DNA of 12,287 nt, taken from the NCBI GenBank assembly GCA_030039775.1, contig JASHUX010000430.1:1-12287 (forward strand), given 5' to 3'. This document shows, in pieces, positions 6,887 through 12,287 of this stretch. The notes below the pieces were generated by a model. That model searched no databases. It worked only from the letters and a program-made list of their open reading frames with translations, and was not told where the DNA came from. The position numbers and the translations under genes were made by a program. Each line of letters starts with the position of its first letter. Positions within the stretch are counted from its first letter, which is position 1. Origin of the DNA: Alphaproteobacteria bacterium. Lineage in GTDB: Bacteria > Pseudomonadota > Alphaproteobacteria > ATCC43930 > CGMCC-115725.

Positions 6887-7561
6887 TCAGCCTGTCGGCA
6901 GGCCGCGCGGGTCCGTTGCAATGCCACGAAGCGCGAGGCGGATCAATTCCTCCGCGACCCGCTTCATGGCGCCGCTCGGCTCCTTGCCTGGCCAGTGCGC
7001 CGCGTGATTGCACATGCCAAGAATGGCGTCGCGGGCGATTTGAACGTCGAGATCGCGGCGTATCTCGCCCGCGGCAATGCCTTGTTCGAGAATCTCCTCG
7101 ACAATGCCTTCGTAGCGTCGCGCCAGCTTGCCGATACGCCGCCGCGCCTCCTTGGGCAGGAACCGCACCTCATGTAGATAGGCTCGCAGGCTTGCGCAAT
7201 TGTCCGCAAGCGGCTCGACATGGCGACGCATAATCGCGGTTAGGCGCTCGGTGGCGCCGCCCGGTCCGGCGGCAATGATTTCGGTATCGCCGATGATATG
7301 CTCGATGCCGCGCTGGCAGACCTGCTCGAGCGCGGCCTCCTTCGACGTGAAATAGTAATAGAGACTCGCCTGGCGCATGCCGAGCCGGTCGGCGATGTCT
7401 TGTGTCGAGGCGCCGTGGAAGCCGCGCTCGGCGAAAACCGCGGCGGCTGCTTCCAGCACTTCTTCAGCGCGCCGGCGCGGTCCCGCCCCGATCCGCCGGA
7501 ATTGGATATCGGGCTCGCCCAAATTAACGCGCGCGCGCGTTTTTGTTGTCCCGTCGCTCAT
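6887..7561 (-). CDS. TetR-family transcriptional regulator
   Basis: DNA-binding dimeric regulator. The 224-aa form starts MSDGTTKTRAR after a purine-rich stretch (AAAGAGCGAG); the frame stays open to 7717 but the added 52 residues look non-protein-like (Trp/Pro-rich, no homology sense). The N-terminal TetR helix-turn-helix spans about residues 33-79, with STQDIADRLGMRQASLYYYF in helices 2-3. The C-terminal ligand domain resembles the KstR2-type fold by pattern, with a signature-like LRAYLHEVRFLPKEARRR. A 25-residue basic, disordered lead precedes the domain. Directly upstream of the reductase gene on the same strand, so probably regulates it and itself. The palindrome at 7711-7737, 150 bp upstream, is the natural operator candidate. 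Ligand unknown; such regulators often answer acyl-CoA or aromatic intermediates. Confidence 0.9.
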   Translation of the reverse strand: MSDGTTKTRARVNLGEPDIQFRRIGAGPRRRAEEVLEAAAAVFAERGFHGASTQDIADRLGMRQASLYYYFTSKEAALEQVCQRGIEHIIGDTEIIAAGPGGATERLTAIMRRHVEPLADNCASLRAYLHEVRFLPKEARRRIGKLARRYEGIVEEILEQGIAAGEIRRDLDVQIARDAILGMCNHAAHWPGKEPSGAMKRVAEELIRLALRGIATDPRGLPTG

Positions 7562-7710
7562 CGGCTCGCTCTTTGGTTTGGCCCCCACCGAATTGTGCGA
7601 AGTCTGTTGCTGGCGCCCCGCGGGGTCAAGCGCCCGGTTCACAACCCAGCCGGGCCAAACAAGGGGCGCAGTGCCCCGCATCCAATAACGAAAACCGTAT
7701 AAAAGTGACT

Positions 7711-7737
7711 GGAACAAGCTAAGGTCTCACTTGTTCC
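7711..7737. promoter_or_regulatory. 8-bp perfect inverted repeat: TetR operator or EcfG-type promoter candidate
   Basis: GGAACAAG (7711-7718), an 11-bp spacer, and CTTGTTCC (7730-7737). Half-site centres are 19 bp apart, about two helical turns, as expected for a dimeric repressor. Because of the symmetry each strand also reads GGAAC-N16-TGTT, close to the published EcfG general-stress promoter pattern (GGAAC, 16-17 bp, CGTT). On the minus strand a TATACG (7696-7701) lies just downstream, so a bound repressor would cover the -35 zone of a tetR promoter. The repeat is certain; which protein binds is inferred. Confidence 0.5.
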
Positions 7738-7756
7738 CAATCTTCGCCGCATTTTA

Positions 7757-7824
7757 GCCGCGCTTCCGGCGCCTTCGCGCCACGATCAACGCCTTCCGGC
7801 GCGGAAAGCCGCGCTTTTCCGGCG
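7757..7824 (+). repeat. Cluster of TTCCGGCG repeats with two GC hairpins
   Basis: TTCCGGCG occurs at 7764-7771, 7794-7801 and 7817-7824; GCCGCGCTTCCGGCG (7757-7771) is nearly repeated at 7808-7824 with two extra T. Hairpins: GGCGC/GCGCC with loop CTTC (7768-7781) and GCGCGG/CCGCGC with loop AAAG (7799-7814), the latter followed by TTTT (7815-7818), which gives a short terminator-like form on the plus strand. It lies in the presumed leader of the 61-aa gene. Confidence 0.5.
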
Positions 7825-7989
7825 ATTTCGCAAGCACCTCGACAATTGGTTATTGCGGCACCGATGCCTGGAATGGGGCAGCGGAAATCACAATCGCGCC
7901 ATAACCAAACCCAACTCACTCAGCATTTTCGCGGTCAGCAACAGGCCGTCATCGGCGGCAACAACCGCTCGAAAGCGGAGGAGGAACAG

Positions 7990-8175
7990 ATGATCGTCAG
8001 TGGGACCAGCCGTTCGTACCAAGCCAACAGCGTCGTCGCCCAATTCCCGGACTGCGTGCTGGCGTTTGAGATGCCGCGTGGCGCCACCTTTGCCGATTTG
8101 GCCGAGCGCCTTGCCAGTTTCGAGCAGCGTATGGACGAGACGCCGATCAGCGTCGCCATTCGGCCGGCTATCTAA
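7990..8175 (+). CDS. Small protein of unknown function (61 aa) upstream of ECF sigma factor
   Basis: Encodes 61 residues starting MIVSGTSRSYQANSVVAQF. ATG 7990 is chosen because the strongest Shine-Dalgarno in the window (GGAGGA, 7978-7983) lies at ideal spacing; the frame extends upstream to 7846 without a comparable signal. The sequence suggests beta strands (SVVAQF, CVLAFEM, SVAIRP) flanking an amphipathic helix (TFADLAERLASFEQRM). No membrane segment and one Cys (residue 24). Not NepR: it lacks that family's helical pattern. I think similar small proteins exist in rhizobial genomes but cannot name a family. It ends 49 bp before the sigma gene on the same strand; a regulatory link to that sigma factor is possible but unsupported by any motif. 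Confidence 0.75.
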   Translation: MIVSGTSRSYQANSVVAQFPDCVLAFEMPRGATFADLAERLASFEQRMDETPISVAIRPAI

Positions 8176-8224
8176 GTGCCGTCCATCGGCCAATTCCGTG
8201 TCCAGTTCAGTTGAGGAGAAGCAA

Positions 8225-8749
8225 ATGACCCCGGTCAACGACGTTTTCGCCCGCCAGCTTGGCGAGAAAATGCCCGATCTGCGCCGCTACGCGCGCCGCC
8301 TGACGGGCAACGCCGCGGATGCCGAGGACTTGCTGCAGGATTGCCTGCTGCGGGCGATGGTCAATTGGCACCGCTTCCAGCAGGGCACCAATTTGCGCGC
8401 GTGGCTTTTTACGGTCATGCGCAACCTGCACATCAATTCCTATCGCCGCCCGGCGCACCATGAAGTGGCGCTCGCACCCGACGAGCTCGCCATGGTGGCG
8501 CCGACGCGGCCGCCGGCACAGGAAGCGGCGGTCGAGATGTACGATTTCCTCCGCGCCTTCGGACGCCTCAGCCAGGCCCGTCAGGAGACCATCCTGATGA
8601 TCGGTTGGGACGGCATGAGCTATGACGATGCCGCGTCCCGCCTGGGCGTGCCGACCGGCACCGTCCGCTCGCGCCTGTCGCGGGCCCGCGAGGAGCTTCG
8701 CACGGCGCTGCGCGGCGAACGCGACGACCAACTGGATCGAGCGGCATGA
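8225..8749 (+). CDS. ECF-type RNA polymerase sigma factor
   Basis: Alternative sigma factor of the extracytoplasmic-function group; directs RNA polymerase to stress promoters. 174 aa, typical. Sigma region 2 about residues 15-82 shows RRLTGNAADAEDLLQD and the -10-recognition stretch NLRAWLFTVMRN; region 4 about 110-165 shows ARQETILMI and the helix-turn-helix SYDDAASRLGVPTGTVRSRLSRARE. There is no C-terminal extension. AGGAG (8213-8217) sits ahead of ATG 8225; an upstream extension of the frame overlaps the 61-aa gene and is rejected. The style is close to alphaproteobacterial EcfG/RpoE-like factors, but nepR and phyR, which normally flank ecfG, are not here, so the subgroup is left open. No recognisable anti-sigma gene is adjacent. 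Its stop overlaps the next ATG (ATGA). Confidence 0.92.
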   Translation: MTPVNDVFARQLGEKMPDLRRYARRLTGNAADAEDLLQDCLLRAMVNWHRFQQGTNLRAWLFTVMRNLHINSYRRPAHHEVALAPDELAMVAPTRPPAQEAAVEMYDFLRAFGRLSQARQETILMIGWDGMSYDDAASRLGVPTGTVRSRLSRAREELRTALRGERDDQLDRAA

Positions 8750-9039
8750 CCGGCAACGGCACCGCCGACAGCGACGTCGCGCAGCTGATCGAGGATGTGC
8801 AAGCCTTAAAGCGCGACCTCGCCGCGCTGGCTGAGCATTCGCGAGGCACGGTCTGGTCAAACGCGGCCGGCACCGCGGGCGCGATCAGCGACGAGGCGCA
8901 GCGCCTTTACGATGCCGCCGCCGCCCGGGGCCGCCGTCAAGTAAAGGCATTGAGCAATCAGGTCGAGGAACAACCGCTTTTGAGTATCCTGATCGCCTTC
9001 GGGATCGGGTTCTTGGGCGGGCGTATCCTGCCGCGCTGA
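8746..9039 (+). CDS. Tail-anchored YqjD/ElaB (DUF883)-like protein
   Basis: 97 aa. Residues 8-70 form a charged, Ala-rich helical region (DVAQLIEDVQALKRDLAALA, later SDEAQRLYDAAAARGRRQ), and the C-terminus is one hydrophobic segment with small residues, LLSILIAFGIGFLGGRIL (about 78-95), then Pro-Arg. This is the layout of the DUF883 family, whose E. coli members YqjD and ElaB are inner-membrane, stationary-phase proteins; YqjD is reported to bind ribosomes. The start codon overlaps the sigma stop by 4 bp, so translation is coupled. The membrane-protein gene follows 10 bp on, matching the yqjD-yqjE order. The family is assigned from pattern, not a search. Confidence 0.78.
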   Translation: MTGNGTADSDVAQLIEDVQALKRDLAALAEHSRGTVWSNAAGTAGAISDEAQRLYDAAAARGRRQVKALSNQVEEQPLLSILIAFGIGFLGGRILPR

Positions 9040-9049
9040 TGGCGGCGCG

Positions 9050-9481
9050 ATGAACAAAATGGTGAACGCCGCCGCGGCGGGAATGCGCCTCGGCGGCATT
9101 CACACACGTATTCAAGCCAAGCTGCGCTACGCCGCGACAGCGGCGGCGGCGGGTGTTGTCGCTGCCGTATGCATGTTCGTTGCCTTGCTCTGGTTCGACA
9201 TCGCGTTGTGGTTCTATTGCGCGCCACGCCTCGGCGCGGCGAATGCGGCCTTGATTTGCGGCGGGGCCTTTGTCCTGGTCGCGTCGATTGCCGTTCTCAT
9301 CATCGTCTTGACGCGGCCGGTGGCTCCTCGTCCGGTCGACAACAGCGCCGCGGCAAATGCCGTGGCCGCCAACGCCATTCAGGAACTCAGCGGCTTCGTC
9401 GGCGAGCATAAGAGCACCATCCTGATCGCGGCGGCTTTGGCCGGCTTGATCTTCGGTTTGCAACCGTCCCGCCGCCCCTAG
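9050..9481 (+). CDS. YqjE / holin-superfamily-III-like membrane protein
   Basis: 143 aa with two clear membrane helices (about 27-54 and 62-87) and a third weaker hydrophobic stretch near the C-terminus (TILIAAALAGLIFGL, about 123-137). The cytoplasmic linker (88-120) is Ala/Asn-rich and ends in FVGEHKS. The layout matches the phage-holin-3_6/YqjE type found next to DUF883 proteins; despite the name there is no phage context and lysis is not implied. The RBS before ATG 9050 is weak (GGCGGCG); an in-frame ATG at 9059 is possible. It follows the YqjD-like gene by 10 bp and precedes rbfA by 15 bp, so a shared transcript is likely. Confidence 0.75.
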   Translation: MNKMVNAAAAGMRLGGIHTRIQAKLRYAATAAAAGVVAAVCMFVALLWFDIALWFYCAPRLGAANAALICGGAFVLVASIAVLIIVLTRPVAPRPVDNSAAANAVAANAIQELSGFVGEHKSTILIAAALAGLIFGLQPSRRP

Positions 9482-9496
9482 ATTTATTGCGGCGCC

Positions 9497-9931
9497 ATGC
9501 GCACATTGGGCGGCATGGCAAAAGGCAAAGCCCGTAGCGACCAATCGCAGCGGCAATTGCGCGTCGGCGAGGAATTGCGGCACGCGCTAGCGCGGCAATT
9601 CGAGCGCGGCCATTTGCGCGATCCGGATTTGGCGGGGGTCGCTGTCACGGTCACCGAAGTGCGCGTCTCGCCCGATTTGAAGCATGCAACGGCCTTCGTC
9701 ATGCCGCTCGGCGGCGCCAAGCTCGCCGACGTGCTCGCCGGGCTCGGCCGCTCGGCCGGTTATCTACGGCGCGAGCTCGCCAAGGAGGTGCAGCTTCGCC
9801 ATGCGCCGGAACTGCATTTCAGCGCGGATACCAGTTTCGACCACGCCAGCCGCATCAACGAATTGCTCCATCGCCCAGAGGTCGAGCGCGATCTCCAACC
9901 CGACGAAAGCACCAAGCGCGATGGCGCGTAA
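9497..9931 (+). CDS. rbfA: 30S ribosome-binding factor A
   Basis: Cytoplasmic assembly factor that binds immature 30S subunits near the 5' helix of 16S rRNA, needed for its maturation and for growth in the cold. 144 aa. Single KH-like domain: QRQLRVGEELRHALARQ (helix 1), then VAVTVTEVRVSPDLKHATAFV (strand pattern, typical RbfA core), LGRSAGYLRRELA helix, and HFSADTSFDHASRINELL. The C-terminal tail is charged. The start is uncertain: ATG 9497 and ATG 9515 (MAKGKARSDQS) are in frame and neither has a good Shine-Dalgarno; the longer is given. The end overlaps truB by 11 bp. infB, the usual upstream neighbour, is replaced here by the sigma/YqjDE-like genes. Confidence 0.93.
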   Translation: MRTLGGMAKGKARSDQSQRQLRVGEELRHALARQFERGHLRDPDLAGVAVTVTEVRVSPDLKHATAFVMPLGGAKLADVLAGLGRSAGYLRRELAKEVQLRHAPELHFSADTSFDHASRINELLHRPEVERDLQPDESTKRDGA

Positions 9932-10841
9932 GCGCAAAGGCCGGCCGGTTCACGGCTGGGTTATCCTCGACAAGCCCGCAGGCATGACCTCCGCGCAAGC
10001 GGTCGCGAAGGTGCGGCGCCTGTTCGACGCCGCCAAGGCTGGTCATGCCGGGACGCTCGATCCCCTCGCGACAGGCGTGTTGCCGATTGCGCTCGGCGAG
10101 GCAACGAAGGCCGTGCCTTACGTGATGGCGGAGCGAAAAATCTACCGCTTTACGCTGTGCTGGGGCGCCGCCACCGACACCGACGACGCCGAAGGTCTCG
10201 TGGTTGCGACCAGCGATATGCGGCCCTCGGTAGCCGCGATCGAGCAGGTGCTGCCGCGGTTCGTCGGCGTTATCGACCAGACACCGCCGGTCTACGCTGC
10301 GGTGAAAGTTAACGGCGTGCGCGCCTACAAGCGGGCGCGACACGGCGAGCCGATTCCCCTAGCGCCGCGTCAAGTCAGCATCGAACGGCTCGAACTGATC
10401 GAGCAACTTCACCCCGACTATGCGACGTTCGAGGCAACGGTCGGCAAGGGCACGTATATTCGGGCATTGGCCCGCGATTTGGGCCGCGCGCTCGGCACGG
10501 TCGCGCACGTCACGGCGTTGCGGCGGCTGGCCGTGGGGCGCCTTCGCGCCGAACAGGCGATTCCCCTGGAAAAGCTAACGGTTATGGGGCATAGTCCCAC
10601 TGCTTCCGAGCATCTGCTGTCGGTCGAAACCGCGCTGGACGACATCCCGGCGTTGGCCGTGACCGAGGCAGAGGCGGCATCCCTCCGACACGGACGGCCC
10701 GTGATCAACGCGAATGAAGGGCGTTGTCAGGGCCTTGGCGAGGGCACCACTATTCGGGCCGTCAACGGCGACCGGCTGGTGGCATTCGCGCAAATCCGTG
10801 ACGGCGGCTTGCGGCCGATCCGTGTCCTCAATTTTGATTAA
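9921..10841 (+). CDS. truB: tRNA pseudouridine(55) synthase TruB
   Basis: Converts uridine 55 in the T arm of tRNAs to pseudouridine. 306 aa, normal length. The N-terminal motif [14 protein letters not shown] (11-24) and catalytic GHAGTLDP with Asp47 are intact, followed by [35 protein letters not shown] holds the conserved substrate-site stretch, and [12 protein letters not shown] another family signature. The C-terminal 65 residues look like the PUA-type RNA-binding end. ATG 9921 is chosen because the protein begins there with the standard basic lead ([13 protein letters not shown]); upstream codons in this frame are the rbfA shadow. It overlaps rbfA by 11 bp and rpsO starts 10 bp after its stop, so these genes form one operon. 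Confidence 0.96.
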   Translation: MARKRKGRPVHGWVILDKPAGMTSAQAVAKVRRLFDAAKAGHAGTLDPLATGVLPIALGEATKAVPYVMAERKIYRFTLCWGAATDTDDAEGLVVATSDMRPSVAAIEQVLPRFVGVIDQTPPVYAAVKVNGVRAYKRARHGEPIPLAPRQVSIERLELIEQLHPDYATFEATVGKGTYIRALARDLGRALGTVAHVTALRRLAVGRLRAEQAIPLEKLTVMGHSPTASEHLLSVETALDDIPALAVTEAEAASLRHGRPVINANEGRCQGLGEGTTIRAVNGDRLVAFAQIRDGGLRPIRVLNFD

Positions 10842-10851
10842 GGAGAGACCG

Positions 10852-11121
10852 ATGTCGATCACCCTTGCTCGCAAGCAAGAGATCATTGGCGACTACGCCC
10901 GCAAAGCCGGGGATACCGGATCGCCTGAAGTGCAGATTGCGATTCTGAGCGAACGCATCCGCAACCTCACCGACCATCTATCGACGCATAAGAAGGACTT
11001 TCATTCGCGCCGCGGCTTGTTGGTGATGGTCGGTCAACGCCGCAGCCTTCTGGACTATTTGAAGCGCGTCGATCACGCCAAGTACGAAAGCGTCATCGAG
11101 CGCCTGGGACTCCGCCACTGA
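10852..11121 (+). CDS. rpsO: 30S ribosomal protein S15
   Basis: Binds the central domain of 16S rRNA early in 30S assembly and contributes to an intersubunit bridge. 89 aa, exact family length. The signature [13 protein letters not shown] at 20-32, the [19 protein letters not shown] stretch with His/Lys/Asp/Ser rRNA contacts, and [10 protein letters not shown] are all present. A strong Shine-Dalgarno AGGAGAG (10841-10847) overlaps the last base of the truB stop. In other bacteria S15 represses its own translation through its leader; here only a 10-bp gap separates truB and rpsO, so any control element would lie within truB. Followed by a 148-bp gap before pnp. Confidence 0.98.
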   Translation: MSITLARKQEIIGDYARKAGDTGSPEVQIAILSERIRNLTDHLSTHKKDFHSRRGLLVMVGQRRSLLDYLKRVDHAKYESVIERLGLRH

Positions 11122-11205
11122 GCCACCCAACCATGATCGTACCATCGCTGCGGGGCTCGGCCTTGCGGGCGGCGGTCGCGATTCCATCACCCATTTCCGG
11201 CATCG

Positions 11206-11227
11206 GGCGCGCGATTGTCGCGGCGCC
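11206..11227 (+). promoter_or_regulatory. Hairpin in rpsO-pnp intergenic leader
   Basis: GGCGC (11206-11210) pairs with GCGCC (11223-11227), and GCGA (11211-11214) with TCGC (11218-11221). The 9-bp stem has a 3-nt loop (TTG) and a single bulged G at 11222. It lies 42 nt before the pnp ATG. In E. coli a pnp-leader hairpin is cut by RNase III and mediates PNPase autoregulation; the position here invites the same reading, but the sequence shows only the hairpin. No T-run follows, so it is not an intrinsic terminator of rpsO. Confidence 0.45.
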
Positions 11228-11269
11228 GTGCCGATACAAGTTCCCAAGAGAGAGAAAGCAGAGAGAACG

Positions 11270-12287
11270 ATGTTCAACAAGATTACCCGCGAGCTGACCT
11301 GGGGCGGACGCCGCCTCACGCTCGAAACCGGCAGAATCGCACGCCAGGCCGACGGCGCGGTGCTGGCAACCTACGGCGAGACCAGCGTGCTATGTACTGC
11401 GGTCGCCATGAAGCAGGCGAAGCCCGGTCAGGACTTTTTCCCGCTCACCGTCAACTACCAGGAAAAGACGTTTGCCGCCGGCAAGATTCCGGGCGGCTTC
11501 TTCAAGCGCGAAGGCCGTCCCTCGGAAAAGGAGACCCTGACGTCGCGCTTGATCGACCGGCCGATCCGGCCGCTCTTCGTCAACGGGTTCCGCAATGAAA
11601 CGCAGGTGGTTTGTACCGTCCTGTCCCACGACCTCGAGAACGATCCCGACATCGTGGCGATGGTCGGCGCCTCGGCGGCGCTGACGATTTCCGGCATACC
11701 CTTCCTCGGCCCCATCGGCGGCGCGCGCGTCGGTTACGTCGACGGGCAGTACGTCCTCAACCCAACCCAGGATCAATTGACGAAGTCGCAGCTCGATCTA
11801 GTGGTCGCGGGCACGCAGGAAGGCGTGCTGATGGTCGAATCCGAGGCACATGAATTGTCCGAAGACGTCATGCTCGGCGCCGTGATGTTCGGCCATAAGC
11901 AGATGCAGCCGGTGATCGACGCGATTATCGGGCTGGCGGAGCGTGCGGCCAAAGAGCCGTGGGAAATGCCGACGCCGTCGCCCGAGGCCGACGCGATTGA
12001 AGCGCAGGTGCGCGACGCGGTCGCCGCCGATCTCGCCGCCGCCTACCGCGAGCGCAACAAGCAGGCGCGGAGCAACATGCTCGAAGCCGCCAAGATCAAA
12101 GCCGAGGATTTGTTCGGCGAAGACCTGACGAAGCGTCAGCACGCCGGCAACGCGTTCAAGCACCTCGAACAGGACATCGTGCGCGGCGCCATCATCAAAG
12201 GCGAACCGCGCATCGATGGCCGCGACACCAAGACCGTGCGGCCCATCACCGCCGAAGTCGGGGTGCTGCCGCGCACGCACGGCTCGG
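11270..12287 (+). CDS. pnp: Polyribonucleotide nucleotidyltransferase (PNPase), N-terminal part, runs off window
   Basis: Phosphorolytic 3'-5' exoribonuclease, trimeric, part of the RNA degradosome. 339 codons are visible of about 700 expected. The first RNase PH domain spans about 10-140 with [19 protein letters not shown] (68-86) and [11 protein letters not shown] (93-103), both PNPase signatures. The PNPase alpha-helical domain covers about 230-310 ([21 protein letters not shown] region). The second RNase PH domain begins with [12 protein letters not shown] and is cut at the window end; KH and S1 domains lie outside. A purine-rich stretch of GA repeats (11247-11267) serves as ribosome-binding region for ATG 11270. 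Directly after rpsO, the standard order. Confidence 0.97.
   Translation, partial: MFNKITRELTWGGRRLTLETGRIARQADGAVLATYGETSVLCTAVAMKQAKPGQDFFPLTVNYQEKTFAAGKIPGGFFKREGRPSEKETLTSRLIDRPIRPLFVNGFRNETQVVCTVLSHDLENDPDIVAMVGASAALTISGIPFLGPIGGARVGYVDGQYVLNPTQDQLTKSQLDLVVAGTQEGVLMVESEAHELSEDVMLGAVMFGHKQMQPVIDAIIGLAERAAKEPWEMPTPSPEADAIEAQVRDAVAADLAAAYRERNKQARSNMLEAAKIKAEDLFGEDLTKRQHAGNAFKHLEQDIVRGAIIKGEPRIDGRDTKTVRPITAEVGVLPRTHGS

Larger units (their letters stand above)
7562..7989. other. Divergent intergenic region rich in inverted repeats
   Basis: 428 bp between tetR (minus) and the 61-aa gene (plus). No frame here looks protein-like. It contains: a 9-bp inverted repeat GTTTGGCCC (7576-7584) / GGGCCAAAC (7652-7660); a self-complementary CCCCGCGGGG (7616-7625); a GGGGC/GCCCC hairpin (7663-7677); an AT-rich stretch (7681-7705); the 8-bp palindrome (7711-7737); three TTCCGGCG copies with hairpins (7764-7824); and an AT-richer stretch to the RBS of the 61-aa gene at 7978-7984. 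Long leaders are implied for both transcripts. Confidence 0.7.

Noticed and set aside
6208..7233. A 341-codon plus-strand frame opposite the reductase and tetR genes
   Set aside because: It crosses the boundary of two clear minus-strand genes, has no ribosome-binding site and reads as composition-driven sequence.
7719..7919. Minus-strand 66-aa frame in the tetR/61-aa intergenic region
   Set aside because: Trp/Cys-rich start with no RBS, lying over hairpin-forming repeats; it does not look like a protein.
7990..8175. The 61-aa gene as NepR, with the sigma factor as EcfG
   Set aside because: The small protein lacks NepR's helical pattern and no phyR is present, so the full EcfG module cannot be claimed; the sigma factor is left as an unassigned ECF type.
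9050..9481. Holin-like protein as evidence of a prophage
   Set aside because: No other phage gene is nearby. The pairing with a DUF883-like gene matches the chromosomal yqjD-yqjE arrangement, so lysis or a prophage is not supported.

Overview
The window looks like alphaproteobacterial chromosome. It is GC-rich, densely packed, and carries the rbfA-truB-rpsO-pnp block, an alphaproteobacterial-style MaeB malic enzyme, a MAPEG protein and small basic proteins of a type I recall from the Bradyrhizobium/Rhodospirillales range. The genus cannot be fixed from the sequence alone. No insertion sequence, phage gene, CRISPR array, tRNA or rRNA was seen.

Layout. (1) 1-616, minus: N-terminal half of a DEAD-box RNA helicase (RhlE type), cut by the window edge. 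(2) 617-967: divergent intergenic region with a strong hairpin in the helicase leader and a terminator-like hairpin just before the Shine-Dalgarno of the opposite transcript. (3) 968-1651, plus: three small uncharacterised proteins (55, 74 and 88 aa). (4) 1744-5378, plus: bifunctional-type malic enzyme (maeB) overlapping a PhoR-like sensor histidine kinase by 4 bp, behind a good sigma-70 promoter candidate. (5) 5487-5873, plus: MAPEG-family membrane protein, convergent with (6) 5899-7561, minus: a TetR regulator followed by a phthalate-dioxygenase-reductase-like protein. (7) 7562-7989: 428 bp intergenic region with a perfect 8-bp inverted repeat and several GC-rich hairpins. (8) 7990-9481, plus: a 61-aa unknown protein, an ECF sigma factor, a tail-anchored YqjD/DUF883-like protein and a YqjE/holin-superfamily-III-like membrane protein. 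(9) 9497-12287, plus: rbfA, truB, rpsO and pnp (partial).

How the parts may work together. RNA metabolism frames the window: an RNA helicase and small basic proteins at one end, and ribosome maturation (RbfA), tRNA pseudouridylation (TruB), ribosomal protein S15 and PNPase at the other. Block 8 resembles a general-stress or envelope-stress unit. It sits where infB usually precedes rbfA and runs into rbfA with only a 15-bp gap, so stress sigma expression and ribosome-maturation genes may share transcripts. The TetR/reductase pair looks like a small self-regulated redox unit without an oxygenase partner here.

Most genes are ordinary housekeeping or conserved families. The points most worth a second look are the 27-bp palindrome at 7711-7737, which also fits an EcfG-type promoter spacing in both directions; the sigma/YqjDE-like block fused to the rbfA operon; and the structured leaders of both divergent transcripts at 617-967. 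I do not see clear evidence of a wholly new multi-gene system.
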